A DNA stretch of 64,000 bases from Singulisphaera sp. GP187 (GCF_900129635.1 NZ_FSRB01000002.1:1516727-1580726); one strand, 5' to 3'; counted from the stretch's first letter, positions 20,449 through 30,708 are shown. Translations and numbers: made by a program. Notes: generated from the letters alone by a model not told the origin.

Positions 20449-20589
20449 CCGAAAAAGCGGACACGGTCGCAAGGGGGCCGGGTGGTTGGACCCGGGGCAC
20501 CCAGCGGTAGCAGGTCCGTTGCAGCTCCATCGGGTTGCAAAATGTGTGCATTGCTTTTCTGGCTTGCAATCGATGTCGGACAACCACCG

Positions 20590-20634
20590 AACGACGCTTT
20601 CCTCGCCATCGTCCATGGCGAGGAGAGCGTCGTT
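20590..20634. terminator. Bidirectional hairpin between glgB and mutS2
   Basis: Twenty-base arms at 20590-20609 and 20615-20634 pair with a single G-T position and a 5-nt loop. It sits between convergent genes, about 140 bases after glgB and 40 before the mutS2 stop. A T-rich tail is weak (CGTTCGTT). Confidence 0.6.
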
Positions 20635-20675
20635 CGTTCGTTGAGCATGCTTGAATGGGATCCAATGATCGCTTG

Positions 20676-22760
20676 TTATCGTGAAGGCTCGTCCGCGAAA
20701 TCTTCGAGGCGGGGGGCGTTCTTAGTCACGCCCGACTTGGCCTTGGCGGGGGCCGCCACCTCGGGTGTGCGCATGGTCTGGGGGATCAACTCGCTGATCG
20801 CGACGTCCCATTGCATCTGGCCGATCGCCACCACGGCCGTCTTCTTGCGGGGGTCGAGCTTGACGACTCGGCCGGGCCGATCGTAGCCGAATTTGGGGAC
20901 GACCACTCGATCGCCGGGCTGGAGCCGGGCTCGCGCATCGGCGAGCCGTTCGTCGTTTTCCGCTTCGCGTTGGAGGTCGGTGAGCCGCTGGTTGAGTGCT
21001 TCCCGCGTGCGTTCCGCTTCGGATTGGGCGGTCAGAGCGGCCTGACGCGCGTCCTCGGCGTCCTTGCGAAGCTTCTGGAGGATCGCCAGCTCGGGAAGGT
21101 CCTGGCCCCGCCCTTGGGCCAGATACTTCGCCGCACGCGTGACGATATGTTCGGGCAGGCTAAGTCGACGAGCAATTTGCAGGGCGTTCGATTGGCCGAT
21201 ATCGCCGATATGTAGTCGATAGCGGGGCCGCAAGGTTTCCAGGTCGAACTCGACCGCGGCGTTCTCGACCCGAGGATTCGAGAACGCGTAGGTTTTCAAG
21301 TCGCCGAGGTGGGTGGTCACGATTGCTCGGGCGCCGATGCTGTCGATCTCGTCGAGGATCGCACGACCGAGCGCGGCCCCTTCGGCCGGGTCGGTTCCTG
21401 CTCCCATCTCGTCGAGCAGAACCAACGACTTCGCGGTGGCGCGTGCAAGGATCTCGGTCACGCGCCGCACGTGAGAAGAGAAGGTGGAGAGCGATTGCTC
21501 CAGGCTCTGCTCGTCGCCGATGTCCGCGAGCACCTCGTCGAAGACGGGGAGCTGCGACCCTTGATGTGCAGGGATGTGCAAGCCTGCCTGCGCCATGATC
21601 GCCAGGAGTCCGACGGTCTTGATCGCGACCGTTTTGCCCCCGGTATTCGGACCGGTCACGACCAGGGTCTGAAACTGAAGGCCAAGGTGGACGTCGATGG
21701 GTACGACGGTCCTCGGTTCCTGCGGACTCGCGACCGGGGGAGGAGCTGAGTCGGGGGCATTGCTCTCGGTTGGCGCTTCACGCGGCGGTTCGGGCACGCG
21801 AGGAGGTGCGGTGTCGCCTCGGAAGAAGGCTTCGAGGAGCGGGTGCCGCGCGCCGCGGAGCACCAGCTTTCCTTCCTCGTTGAAGTCGGGGGGCGTCATC
21901 CGGCCGTCGAGACTGTAACGTCCCCGCGCGTGGATCAGGTCGAGCTCGCCGAGCGTTTCCAGGCTACCCAGCGCCGATTCGGCGACCTGCCCGAGTTGGG
22001 CGCTGAGCCAGCGGAGGATCCGACGAATCTCCTTGGCTTCACGGGCGCGAATGAAGGAGAGCTGGGCGGAATGCTCGGCGATTGCCTGGGGCTCGATGTA
22101 GACCGTCTCATTGCTGGCGCTGGTCCGGTGGACGGAGCCTTGGATCTCGCCACGATGCTCTTTGGCGATCGGCAAGACATAGTGGTGGCCGACCATCGTG
22201 AAGTTCGGAAACCGGAGGATCCGCTTGATCTCGTTCGAGCGGAGCATCCTTCGGAGGGTCTCTTGAATCCGCTCCTCGACCTGGCCGATCTCGCGGCGCA
22301 ACGCCGAGAGCTTACGGCTTGCGGTATCGAGGACGTTTCCTCGGCTGTCGAGGCACCCCTCGATAGCGTTGACGACCCCGGAAAACTCTCCGACCCCTTG
22401 CTTGAGCCCACCGAGCCGAGGGAACTCTTCGCCGATCCGCTCGAGCCACTGGTTGAGGTGGCCGATGGCGCGCAGGGTCTCGACCGATTGGGCGAGTTCC
22501 TCGGCGTCGAGCATCGCGCCGATCTGGGCGCGGCGGACTTGGGGACGGATGTCGTGCAGGCCCCCGAACGGAGGAGTGAGGCCGCTGGACAGGGCCTCGA
22601 GCATCTCGGTCGTGAGTGCCTGCCAGCTTCGGATCTCACCGGGATCGCGGCTCGGTTCCATGCGCCAGGCCCGCTCTTTGCCCAGCGAGCAGGCGGCGCG
22701 CTTGGCGACCAACGCGCGAACCTTGTCGAATTCCAGAAGCTCTAGCGTATGTGTGTCCAT
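20676..22760 (-). CDS. mutS2: MutS2-family ATPase lacking the Smr nuclease domain
   Basis: 694 residues. MutS2 proteins act on branched DNA or on collided and stalled ribosomes rather than in mismatch repair. The core (about 1-300) and ATPase (about 355-560) are clear: Walker A GPNTGGKTVAIK, Walker B LVLLDEMGAGTDP, and the switch His in VTTHLGDLK. A coiled arm follows (about 575-625), then a KOW-like segment (LQPGDRVVVPKFGY). The protein ends about 50 residues later; the C-terminal Smr domain with its LDLRG motif, normal in 780-residue MutS2, is absent. An Ala/Pro-rich insertion lies near residues 315-350. Confidence 0.92.
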   Translation of the reverse strand: MDTHTLELLEFDKVRALVAKRAACSLGKERAWRMEPSRDPGEIRSWQALTTEMLEALSSGLTPPFGGLHDIRPQVRRAQIGAMLDAEELAQSVETLRAIGHLNQWLERIGEEFPRLGGLKQGVGEFSGVVNAIEGCLDSRGNVLDTASRKLSALRREIGQVEERIQETLRRMLRSNEIKRILRFPNFTMVGHHYVLPIAKEHRGEIQGSVHRTSASNETVYIEPQAIAEHSAQLSFIRAREAKEIRRILRWLSAQLGQVAESALGSLETLGELDLIHARGRYSLDGRMTPPDFNEEGKLVLRGARHPLLEAFFRGDTAPPRVPEPPREAPTESNAPDSAPPPVASPQEPRTVVPIDVHLGLQFQTLVVTGPNTGGKTVAIKTVGLLAIMAQAGLHIPAHQGSQLPVFDEVLADIGDEQSLEQSLSTFSSHVRRVTEILARATAKSLVLLDEMGAGTDPAEGAALGRAILDEIDSIGARAIVTTHLGDLKTYAFSNPRVENAAVEFDLETLRPRYRLHIGDIGQSNALQIARRLSLPEHIVTRAAKYLAQGRGQDLPELAILQKLRKDAEDARQAALTAQSEAERTREALNQRLTDLQREAENDERLADARARLQPGDRVVVPKFGYDRPGRVVKLDPRKKTAVVAIGQMQWDVAISELIPQTMRTPEVAAPAKAKSGVTKNAPRLEDFADEPSR

Positions 22761-22914
22761 GACCCCTCGCGGCGCCCCACGTCATCTCAGCCCGCACGAC
22801 CCGATTCTCCTGCGACACAACGCGGGAATTCGAGGTTCGCCTCCGGCTGATTATCGCACGCCGCAGTCCGTTCTGGCCATGTCGCCTGGAGCCGATGCGT
22901 AGGATCAGGTGAAC

Positions 22915-23604
22915 TCATCGCGTGGTTGGAGCGGACGTTGCTTCGGTGCTCTTGGCCAGCAACTCCTTCCGCCAGGGACCGGCTTCGACGCCCAGATCCT
23001 TCTTGGTGATCTTCCGAAGCGCGTTCAGTGAAGCCAGACGGGTCGCAGGATCGGGGTGCTCCATTGAGTTCACGAGGACCTCGAGGATCCTCGGGTCCTT
23101 TGCCCTCATTTCGCCGAGCCCTTCGATGGCGGCGATCCGGCAGTCTTCCAAGGTGTCGACAGTCATGACCCGCGAGAGGATGGTCGCGTCGTCGGGCAGG
23201 CCGACCTGGCCGAGCGATCGGCAGGCCTGCGAACGCACTAATCCCTCGTTGTCGCCGACCGCCTTGATCAACGCTTCACGCGCCGCGGGATCGTGGAGCT
23301 CACCCAGAGTCCGGCAAATGACCGCGCGGGTCGCCACCGGTTCCTTGCCTTGCTCGAGCTTGTTGACCAGTGTGGCCACGGCCTCCTTCTTCTGCTCTTC
23401 AGAGTCATAGCAGTGGGGCGAGGCAAGCTTGTGATAGGCGAGGTAGCGGGTATTCGGGTCCGGGTCTTCGCGGACCTTCCGCAAGAACGACGCCGCGGTG
23501 GTGCCGGTGAAACCCGAACATCCGGCGAGTCCAGCCGCAACCAGTAAGGTCGCCGCGAGCGCCCGCCGATTCCCTGCGCAAAGAGTCGGTAACGTGCCGT
23601 CCAT
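22915..23604 (-). CDS. HEAT-repeat lipoprotein
   Basis: 229 residues. A signal peptide with lipobox (ALAATLLVAAGLAGCSG, lipid Cys near residue 29) predicts membrane anchoring. The rest is about four HEAT-type helical repeats (for example VATRAVICRTLGELHDPAAR, LVRSQACRSLGQVGLPDDA, DCRIAAIEGLGEM, ATRLASLNALRKI). Such repeats make protein-binding scaffolds. No enzyme motif is present. The start is ATG 23604; a 150-base gap separates it from mutS2 upstream. Confidence 0.85.
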   Translation of the reverse strand: MDGTLPTLCAGNRRALAATLLVAAGLAGCSGFTGTTAASFLRKVREDPDPNTRYLAYHKLASPHCYDSEEQKKEAVATLVNKLEQGKEPVATRAVICRTLGELHDPAAREALIKAVGDNEGLVRSQACRSLGQVGLPDDATILSRVMTVDTLEDCRIAAIEGLGEMRAKDPRILEVLVNSMEHPDPATRLASLNALRKITKKDLGVEAGPWRKELLAKSTEATSAPTTR

Positions 23605-23892
23605 GACCGTTCCGCCTTAATGAATTCAACAGACTTAAGAGCGTTAATGGGATTGTCGAGTCGAGACGCTCGTGAGATGAAGACGCCATAGGTCGATCGT
23701 CGAGCCGAGTCGACAGGAGCCTCGGCGCGGCGGGCATCTTAATCCGAAGTGTAATGTCGGCCAAGGCCAACTTGTTGCGATCGGGATCAGCGGATCATCG
23801 GGATCATGGCGTGCCCATGGGCCGCTCCTTTATGATGAACCCGACAAATGGCCAGGGCCATTGCGACATCAACGTCGACGAGGGATTATTCG

Positions 23893-24957
23893 ATGTCCGA
23901 TTCCGTCAATCGCCGTCACTTTCTTTCCGTCAGCGCTGCCGCGGGGTTGGGCGCTTCGGTGCTCGGGGCGGCGGCCCCCGTGCCGGTGGGATCGAAACGG
24001 CCGATCGTGGTCGCCAGTGGGAATGGGCTGAAGACCGTCGAGAAGGCGATGGAGCGAATCAAGGCGGGGGCCGACCCCCTCGACGCGGCGATCGAAGGGG
24101 TCGCGATCGTCGAGGCCGACCCCGAGGATCACACCGTCGGCTATGGTGGCATCCCCAATGAGGAAGGGATCGTCGAGCTCGACGCGGCCGTGATGCACGG
24201 ACCGACTCACGGCGGCGGCGCAGTCGCCTCGATCCGCAACATCATGCACCCCGCCGCCGTCGCGCGCCTGGTGATGAAGCGCACCGATCACTGCTTGCTC
24301 GTCGGCGAAGGGGCGCTCCGATTCGCGCGGGCTCATGGGATTCCCGAGACGAACTTGCTGACCGACGAAGCTCGGGAAATCTGGCTCCATTGGAAGGAGA
24401 CCAACGGCAAGGACAGCGACTGGATCGCGCCTCCGGATGCGGAACTGTCACCGGCGGTCCGCAAGTTCTTCGGGATTCGCGAGCACGGAACCCTGCATTG
24501 CTCCGCGCTCGACACGCACGGAAACCTCGGCTGTGTGACCACGACCTCGGGTCTCTTCTACAAGATCCCCGGTCGTGTGGGCGACTCTCCGATCCTGGGC
24601 GCGGGCCTCTTCCTCGACAATGAGGTGGGGTCCGCCGGCTCGACCGGCCGGGGCGAGGCGAACCTCCTGAATCTCTCCAGCCACACCATCGTCGAAGCCT
24701 TGCGCCGCGGGCTCGCGCCCAAGGACGCGCTGCTCGAAGCCTGCAAGCGGATCGTGGCGACGAATCGCAATCCGCGACTTCGCGACGCGAAGCAGCGGCC
24801 GAATTTTCAGGTCAAGTTTTATTGCGTCGCCAAGGATGGACGGTACGCCGGGGCCAGTCTCTGGGCCGGTTCGAAGATGGCCGTGCACGATGGCGACTCG
24901 GCCCGCCTCGTCGATTGCGCCTCACTCTACGACGAACCCGATCCCGAGCCGAACTGA
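23893..24957 (+). CDS. Exported N4-(beta-N-acetylglucosaminyl)-L-asparaginase
   Basis: 354 residues, an Ntn-hydrolase of the glycosylasparaginase/isoaspartyl peptidase family. It cleaves the GlcNAc-Asn link of glycoproteins and matures by self-cleavage before a Thr. A Tat signal is present (NRRHFLSVSAAAGLGASVLG). VGYGGIPNEEGIVELDA is typical of the alpha part, the nucleophile Thr lies in REHGTLHCSALDTHGNLGCV, and GRGEANLL follows in the beta part. ATG 23893 places the twin-arginine motif at residues 6-8; an in-frame ATG at 23848 adds a non-signal lead. The tail is acidic. Confidence 0.9.
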   Translation: MSDSVNRRHFLSVSAAAGLGASVLGAAAPVPVGSKRPIVVASGNGLKTVEKAMERIKAGADPLDAAIEGVAIVEADPEDHTVGYGGIPNEEGIVELDAAVMHGPTHGGGAVASIRNIMHPAAVARLVMKRTDHCLLVGEGALRFARAHGIPETNLLTDEAREIWLHWKETNGKDSDWIAPPDAELSPAVRKFFGIREHGTLHCSALDTHGNLGCVTTTSGLFYKIPGRVGDSPILGAGLFLDNEVGSAGSTGRGEANLLNLSSHTIVEALRRGLAPKDALLEACKRIVATNRNPRLRDAKQRPNFQVKFYCVAKDGRYAGASLWAGSKMAVHDGDSARLVDCASLYDEPDPEPN

Positions 24958-25629
24958 GCGGAACGGAACTCAGCCGGGCCGGGAGGATAATCAGCCCAAG
25001 ACGGACGGTCTGATTAACGAGCATGTGAGAGAAGGTGGCTTCCCACTTGGCGGGAAGACTTCAAGCCGTTACCTCCTGGATCGATGTCCGGCGGCAGGAG
25101 GTTTACCCGCCAAGCCGGAACCGGCGGCCCGCGTGGGACAACCCCGACGCGGCGTCGGTTCGTGACCGCGGACGCAAGCCGATGAGGATTTCCCCGGACG
25201 GGTTCGGGGCCGAGCAACCACCCTCGCCGCGGCGCGGGTGGTTGTGCTCTTAAATGGAAAAATGTAGATCTGCGTAATTCTTGGAGACGCCCGCCTCACG
25301 GACTCTGGCGTGTGGGTTGGGTGCAACCCGTGCCGTCTACGGCCTGAATGCAAATCAAAGGAAGACCAGCTCCACTGGCTTAGCGCCGGCCTCTGGCCTC
25401 TTGGCTTGCGATGTGGCGCTTCGCCGAGGCCGATCCGTGTGCCTCGGCTGATCGCGATTCCACTCAAGCTGTGCGGTTAAAACGGAGAAAGGCCCCACCT
25501 CCGTGGCTCTCGTCGCCGCCCCTCTCACACGACTCTCTCTGGTGAGGGGCGGGACCGAGCGGGTTGAGGTGAAGCCTAGGTGGTCAGAGCGACCATGCGA
25601 TCGGTGCGCCGGAGCGAGAGTTCGCCTGC
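24958..25629. other. Gap with a hairpin, no gene seen
   Basis: No convincing coding frame. A strong inverted repeat lies at 25212-25249 (GAGCAACCACCC ... GGGTGGTTGTGCTC, with a self-complementary GC centre). It could end transcripts from the asparaginase gene or act as a structural repeat. Confidence 0.4.
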
Positions 25630-26202
25630 TCAGGCGGTGGGGTTCGACGATGCGACGTGCTTTTCGCCAGCCTTGGAGACATGGTAACGGATGTGGCCGC
25701 TGACCTTGTCTTTCGCACCCTTCTTGATCAGCTTCTTGGTGGCGAGAGTCTCCAGGGACTTCGCTTCAGCCTTCTTGTCGGCCAGGTAACCTTCCTCCTT
25801 TGTACCGTGGACGACCTTGAGCAGGTCGAGCTGACGGTCGGTCAGCTTGACGACCGCAACCTTCTTGGGAGCGGCTTTCTTCGTGGTGGCGGCGGCGGCC
25901 TTCGGCTTGGGCGTGCCGGCCTTCGAAGCGGTGGCCGCCTTGACGACCGGAGCCGTCTTCGCGGCCGCGGCGGTCTTCGTTGCGGCGGTCTTCGTCGCGG
26001 CGGTCTTCGTCGCGGCCGGCTTCGCCGCGGCGGTCTTCGTCGCGGCGGCCTTCGTCGCGGCCGGCTTCACTGCGGCCGGCTTCACCGCGGCGGCTTTTGT
26101 CGCGGCCGGCTTCGCCGCCGCTGCAACCTTCTTCGGGGCGGCCTTCGTTTGGGAGGCCGAGGGGCTAGTCTTCTTGGTGGTCGCTTTCTTCTTCACCGCC
26201 AT
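25630..26202 (-). CDS. Histone H1-like Lys/Ala/Pro repeat protein
   Basis: 190 residues. Residues 1-120 are low-complexity Lys/Ala/Thr/Pro repeats (KPAATK, KTAATKTAATKTAA) like eukaryotic H1 tails and bacterial Hc1 or AlgP. Residues 122-190 are a folded basic domain (KLTDRQLDLLKVVHGTKEE, then LETLATKKLIKKGAKD) that looks like a small winged-helix. A role in nucleoid packing is likely by analogy. The repeat is also visible in the DNA as 15-base units (CGCGGCGGTCTTCGT on the plus strand, about 25970-26060), prone to copy-number change. ATG 26202 has GAGGG upstream. Confidence 0.8.
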   Translation of the reverse strand: MAVKKKATTKKTSPSASQTKAAPKKVAAAAKPAATKAAAVKPAAVKPAATKAAATKTAAAKPAATKTAATKTAATKTAAAAKTAPVVKAATASKAGTPKPKAAAATTKKAAPKKVAVVKLTDRQLDLLKVVHGTKEEGYLADKKAEAKSLETLATKKLIKKGAKDKVSGHIRYHVSKAGEKHVASSNPTA

Positions 26203-27836
26203 CGCTTCGAACCCTCGCATCAAGGTAGTACTCATTGTGGACCGGCACCAAACCACCGATCTCACCTGTCACTTCATAGCGAAATATATCAGGACCGGGA
26301 AGACGAAGATGGGTCGCCTCCAAATGGTTTTCTCGCGATTCCTCTGAAAACCGGCTCAGTATCTCCAACGTATTCAAGAATCTTGAGTCTGAGGAAAGCT
26401 GGAAAATCCATATGCGACGACAAATGCATGTGCGGTGAAATCGATGTTAGGCTTCGCTTTTCCCTGATTTCTTGAAGATTCACCGAGAATGATTGAGGTT
26501 CGATGATGGTCAAAGAGGCTCGCATTCGATCGCACCTGCCATGAACTTCACGAGTCTCTCGCTCTCGAAAAAAAAATTGCGAGAAGCGCCGTTTTCTCGC
26601 GGGTTTTGTGCTGAACGGCAAGTGAGAACGAGACCGGTGCAAGGACACGAACGAGTCTCGTCTTGTGTCGATGCGTCGGCCCGAGCCGCCCGCCACGCTC
26701 TTTTGAAGTGGGGATCTTTGCGGTCCGTCGGGACTCGCAATCTGGCGAACGTCTTGAGGCTCGGAGCCTGACGTGATCGCACGCCCCGAGGCGATTAGGT
26801 GACGAGGCCTCGCCGTGGTGACCGCGTGCGCGGTTGAAAAAGCGAGCGAATTCGTCGGAGCGAAACGCGCGAAGCTCGATCCATCCGAGTCAGGATCCGT
26901 TGGCAATCAGCCCGCATAAACCTCTCGACCTGCAACGTTGCGAGGACCGGAGGATGCCGCTTCTCTCGTTTCGTCTTTCCCGCTTCAAGCCCTCGGGTTC
27001 GCAACGGTGAACCGAGGCATGATCGATCCGCTCGCGGTCCGGCAGACGCATCAACCAAGTTGTCACTCCCGATTTTTCGGGGTGGGTTGGTCTCGATCAG
27101 CTACGGGCATTCATGTTGTGCCGGTTGCGGGGAATTTGACGATTCGTATTGATATTCTTGAAGGTCGCGTTGCGTGAGGTGGTGTCGTCGAACCCACGTG
27201 AAAAAGGGAGGACGGTGCGGCTTTGGTTGATCCTGCACCGACGCGCGAACCGGAGCGCCCTCGGGGCTGATGCTCGCTCACTTGCCTCGGTTCGCGGACG
27301 GAGGTCGCACGGGCCGTGGTCGAGATGAACCGGACGCGGCGTGGGGAGTCATGAGGGGGCGAACTCGGAGCTGATGCGTCACTGGCCCGGGGCACACTCG
27401 CGGGCTTCCGCCGTGAATCTGGGGGACGCGCCGCGACTTCTTTTGTTTCCCGGCTCAAATTTGCCGACAGAGATCAGTCTCTGAGCGGGGCCTTGAACTC
27501 ACGATCGGAGCGCTGACTCTGACGTTTCTTTCGCCCACGCGTTGAGGACCGTCGATCGTGAGGGCTGCGAGTCGTTGGTTCTCAAGGGAAGGGCCCTGGA
27601 ATGGCGGGTTTCTCCGTTGGGGCGGGATTGCGAGGACGGTCGTCGTCGTTCGATTGTGTCGAGGTGATGAAGACCCCGTTGCTGGACTTGAAGCCGGGGC
27701 GAGAATGCCTTACCTTGGCCTCTGTGTAATTTCATCCGATGCGCGGTCGTGGTGACGCGACCGGTGGGGAAGCGCGAGACGTTGCACCGGCCACTTCCCG
27801 GGTGGGATGCCGGTTCAGGAGGTGTCAGCGAAACCG
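26203..27836. other. 1.6-kb gap without a recognisable gene
   Basis: Many short overlapping frames exist on both strands, but none shows domain-like sequence or a ribosome site. The part at 26280-26620 has lower GC than its flanks and includes a run of nine A at 26569-26577. I searched by eye for the RNase P RNA, tmRNA and SRP RNA signatures I know and found none. Confidence 0.4.
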
Positions 27837-28382
27837 ATGTACGTACCCAAGCAGCTTTTCTTCACCAAAGGGGTTGGCGTCCACCGCGAAAAATTGACGA
27901 GCTTCGAGCTCGCTCTGCGCGATGCCAAGATTGCCTGCTACAACCTCGTCCGTGTCTCGAGCATTTTCCCCCCCCACTGCGAGGTCGTCTCGATTGAGGA
28001 TGGGTTGAAGCACCTCGAGCCGGGACAGATCGTGCACTGCGTGATGAGCGAGAGCGCGACGGCCGAGCCGAACCGCTTGATCGCCGCCAGCGTCGGTGTG
28101 GCGATTCCGCGCGATCGGACCACGTTCGGTTACCTCTCCGAACACCACTCGTACGGCCAGACCGCCAAGATCTCGGCGGACTATGCCGAAGACCTCGCCG
28201 CCGAAATGCTCGCGACTGTCCTCGGGGTGGAGTTCGACCCGAACAGCTCGTGGGACGAAAAGCGCGAGATCTGGAAGATTGCCGACGTGATTGCCGACAC
28301 CAGCGAAGTGACGGCTTCGGCCGTGGGTCATAAAGGGGGACACTGGACCACCGTCGTGGCGGCGTCGATCCTGCTGCCGTGA
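27837..28382 (+). CDS. Pyruvoyl-dependent arginine decarboxylase
   Basis: 181 residues, the size of the archaeal-type PvlArgDC, which converts arginine to agmatine, the first step to putrescine. The proenzyme self-cleaves between two Ser to make the pyruvoyl group. The site is visible as [16 protein letters not shown] near residue 42. [20 protein letters not shown] and [12 protein letters not shown] are also family-typical, and the catalytic Glu lies in the C-terminal part. ATG 27837 gives [12 protein letters not shown], as in homologues; AGGAGGTG lies about 12 bases upstream, a rather long spacing. It is followed without a gap by the deoxyhypusine synthase-like gene. Confidence 0.92.
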   Translation: MYVPKQLFFTKGVGVHREKLTSFELALRDAKIACYNLVRVSSIFPPHCEVVSIEDGLKHLEPGQIVHCVMSESATAEPNRLIAASVGVAIPRDRTTFGYLSEHHSYGQTAKISADYAEDLAAEMLATVLGVEFDPNSSWDEKREIWKIADVIADTSEVTASAVGHKGGHWTTVVAASILLP

Positions 28383-28414
28383 ATGAGCGAAAGCCGAGAG
28401 AGGTCCAAACGACG

Positions 28415-29566
28415 ATGACGGAACCAGGTAACCCCCTCAGTGTCCTCCAGCAGGTCAGTCAGCACCGGATCGCGCCTCCGGCCGTTTCCGGATCTGACCT
28501 GGCTGCCGACCTGATCGATCAAGCGTTTCTCAGCTACAACGCCGGCAGACTTCGCGAAGTCTGTCAGGTTTTCACGCGAAAGATGCTCGAGCCCAATTGC
28601 ACGGTCGGGCTGACAATCTCGGGAGCGCTGACTCCCGCGGGCCTGGGCATGAGCTGCTTGATCCCCTTGGTCCAAGCCGGCTTCGTCGATTGGATCGTCT
28701 CGACCGGCGCGAACCTCTACCACGACACCCACTACGCGCTCGACCTGCCGCTCCACCAGAGCCGGCCGAACCTCGATGATTTCGCGCTGCGTCAAAACGA
28801 TATCATTCGGATTTATGACATCGTTTTTGACTATGCGACCTTGCTCGACACCGACGCGTTCTATCGCGAACTGATCCGCGACGACGTGTTCGCACGCACG
28901 ATGGGGACCGCGGAGTTCCACTATGAAGTGGGCCGCTACCTCCATGGCCGGGCTCAAGCCCTGGGGCGTCCCGCCAACAGTCTGCTGGCGGCCGCCTACG
29001 AGGCGGCGGTGCCAATCTACACGTCCAGCCCCGGCGACAGTTCCATTGGGATGAACCTCGCCGCGCTCAGCCTCCAGGGTGGCAAGCTCCAGATTGACGC
29101 GCTCCGCGACGTCAATGAGACCGCGGCGATCGTTTATAACGCCAAGCGGAACGGCGGCGAGTCGGCGGTCCTGATCCTGGGCGGCGGTAGCCCGAAGAAC
29201 TTCATTCTTCAGACCGAGCCGCAGATCCAGGAAGTGCTCGGGTTGGCGGAAAGTGGCCACGACTACTTCCTCCAGATCACCGACGCCCGGCCCGACACCG
29301 GCGGTCTCTCCGGCGCCACGGCCAGCGAGGCGATGACCTGGGGCAAGGTCGACCCCGAACGGCTCCCCGACTCGGTGACCTGCTACACCGACAGCACGAT
29401 CGCGTTGCCGCTCCTCACGGCCTATAGCCTGGCCCGGCACGCCCCGCGGCCGCTCCGTCGGCTCTACGACCAGCGCGAAGCGAGCTATGAGGCGTTGCGC
29501 CTGGAATATGAGAAGCACCGCGCCGAGGGGGAGCCCGACCCCTCCGCACGCAAGACGTTGGGCTGA
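28415..29566 (+). CDS. Deoxyhypusine synthase-family protein (probable polyamine aminobutyl transferase)
   Basis: 383 residues with the deoxyhypusine synthase fold. [74 protein letters not shown] and [19 protein letters not shown] mark the NAD and spermidine sites. Bacteria lack eIF5A, so bacterial members are thought to transfer the aminobutyl group to small amines, for example to make homospermidine. The placement after an arginine decarboxylase supports polyamine synthesis. A GTG at 28379 overlaps the previous stop (GTGA); ATG 28415 with GAGAGG ten bases upstream is preferred, but either may be used. Confidence 0.88.
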   Translation: MTEPGNPLSVLQQVSQHRIAPPAVSGSDLAADLIDQAFLSYNAGRLREVCQVFTRKMLEPNCTVGLTISGALTPAGLGMSCLIPLVQAGFVDWIVSTGANLYHDTHYALDLPLHQSRPNLDDFALRQNDIIRIYDIVFDYATLLDTDAFYRELIRDDVFARTMGTAEFHYEVGRYLHGRAQALGRPANSLLAAAYEAAVPIYTSSPGDSSIGMNLAALSLQGGKLQIDALRDVNETAAIVYNAKRNGGESAVLILGGGSPKNFILQTEPQIQEVLGLAESGHDYFLQITDARPDTGGLSGATASEAMTWGKVDPERLPDSVTCYTDSTIALPLLTAYSLARHAPRPLRRLYDQREASYEALRLEYEKHRAEGEPDPSARKTLG

Positions 29567-29588
29567 GGCGGTCGCCATCCGTCCCTTC

Positions 29589-30635
29589 GTGCCCCTGATC
29601 ACCCCCATCATTCCCGTCAACGACGATGAGCCCGATCCGACCGCCGTCAACCAGGCTGCCGGAATTCTCCGGCGGGGCGGGCTCGTCGCGTTTGCAACCG
29701 AAACGGTTTATGGCCTCGGGGCTGACGCCACAAACCCCGAGGCCGTCGCGCGGATCTTCCAGGCCAAGGGAAGACCATCGTTCAACCCCCTGATCGTGCA
29801 TGCCGACCGAGTCGAGATGGCTCGCGACTGCGTGCTGCAATGGCCAGAGAGTGCCGATATTTTGGCGCGTTGCTTCTGGCCGGGGCCGTTGACGCTCGTG
29901 CTGCCTCGCGCGGCGATCATCCCCGACGTGGTCACCGCCGGGCGAGACACGGTCGGTGTGCGGATCCCCGATTCAGGGGTCGCCCGCGCCTTGATCGAAG
30001 CGACCGGCCGGCCGATCGCCGCCCCCAGCGCGAACCGGTCGACCGGAATCTCTCCGACCGAAGCCTGGCATGTCTCAAATGATCTCGACGGCAAGATCGA
30101 CCTGATTCTCGACAGCGGACAAACCGGGGTCGGGATCGAGTCGACGGTGCTCGACCTCACCACCAGCCCCCCTCGAGTTCTTCGCCCCGGGTCGATCACG
30201 GTCGAGCAAATCCGTGAGGCGCTCGGCCGCGAGGTGCTTGGCCAGGCGGATCGACCGCCCGAGGCGCAACCGCATTCGAGTCCCGGTCAGATGGACGTGC
30301 ACTATGCGCCGAGGACTCCGACGTTCCGGGTCGAGCACGTTGCAGTCGACGCCCTTCCAAGGGAAGGGCGCTGGGTCTTGATCTCGCTGGGCGAAACGTC
30401 GATCGCCGACGCTTCGTCGATGGGTCGACCTGACCGGCACATCCGGTTGTTGACGCCCACCGAGGCCGAGTCGTCGCTCTACTCTCACCTCCAGTCGATC
30501 GATTTGAGCGGGATCGATTTCTTGGTCATCGTTCCCCCCCCGGACGAACCGCGCTGGTTGGCGATTCGGGATCGGATCTGGCGAGCCTCACGGCCCTGGC
30601 CGGCCGGTCGCCAAGATTCGGCGAACGGTGAATAG
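29589..30635 (+). CDS. L-threonylcarbamoyladenylate synthase (Sua5 type)
   Basis: 348 residues. It makes threonylcarbamoyl-AMP from threonine, bicarbonate and ATP for the t6A37 modification of ANN-decoding tRNAs. The YrdC domain fills about residues 10-205 (GGLVAFATETVYGLGADATN, KGRPSFNPLIVHA, FWPGPLTLVLPR, PIAAPSANRSTGISPT, GIESTVLDL). A Sua5 C-terminal domain follows (SPGQMDVHYAPRTP at about 235). No in-frame ATG fits; GTG 29589 gives a normal short lead. It starts 22 bases after the deoxyhypusine synthase-like gene, so it is probably the third gene of that operon. Confidence 0.92.
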   Translation: MPLITPIIPVNDDEPDPTAVNQAAGILRRGGLVAFATETVYGLGADATNPEAVARIFQAKGRPSFNPLIVHADRVEMARDCVLQWPESADILARCFWPGPLTLVLPRAAIIPDVVTAGRDTVGVRIPDSGVARALIEATGRPIAAPSANRSTGISPTEAWHVSNDLDGKIDLILDSGQTGVGIESTVLDLTTSPPRVLRPGSITVEQIREALGREVLGQADRPPEAQPHSSPGQMDVHYAPRTPTFRVEHVAVDALPREGRWVLISLGETSIADASSMGRPDRHIRLLTPTEAESSLYSHLQSIDLSGIDFLVIVPPPDEPRWLAIRDRIWRASRPWPAGRQDSANGE

Positions 30636-30708
30636 GATTCGCCATTTTATGGAATGATAAAAGGCTGATTCCTTGTTGGGCCGTGCCAACCCTCCAAGAG
30701 ACTCGCGA

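Noticed and set aside
26289-26906. 205-residue minus-strand frame
   Set aside because: Composition is shadow-like, no domain, no ribosome site, and other frames overlap it on both strands.
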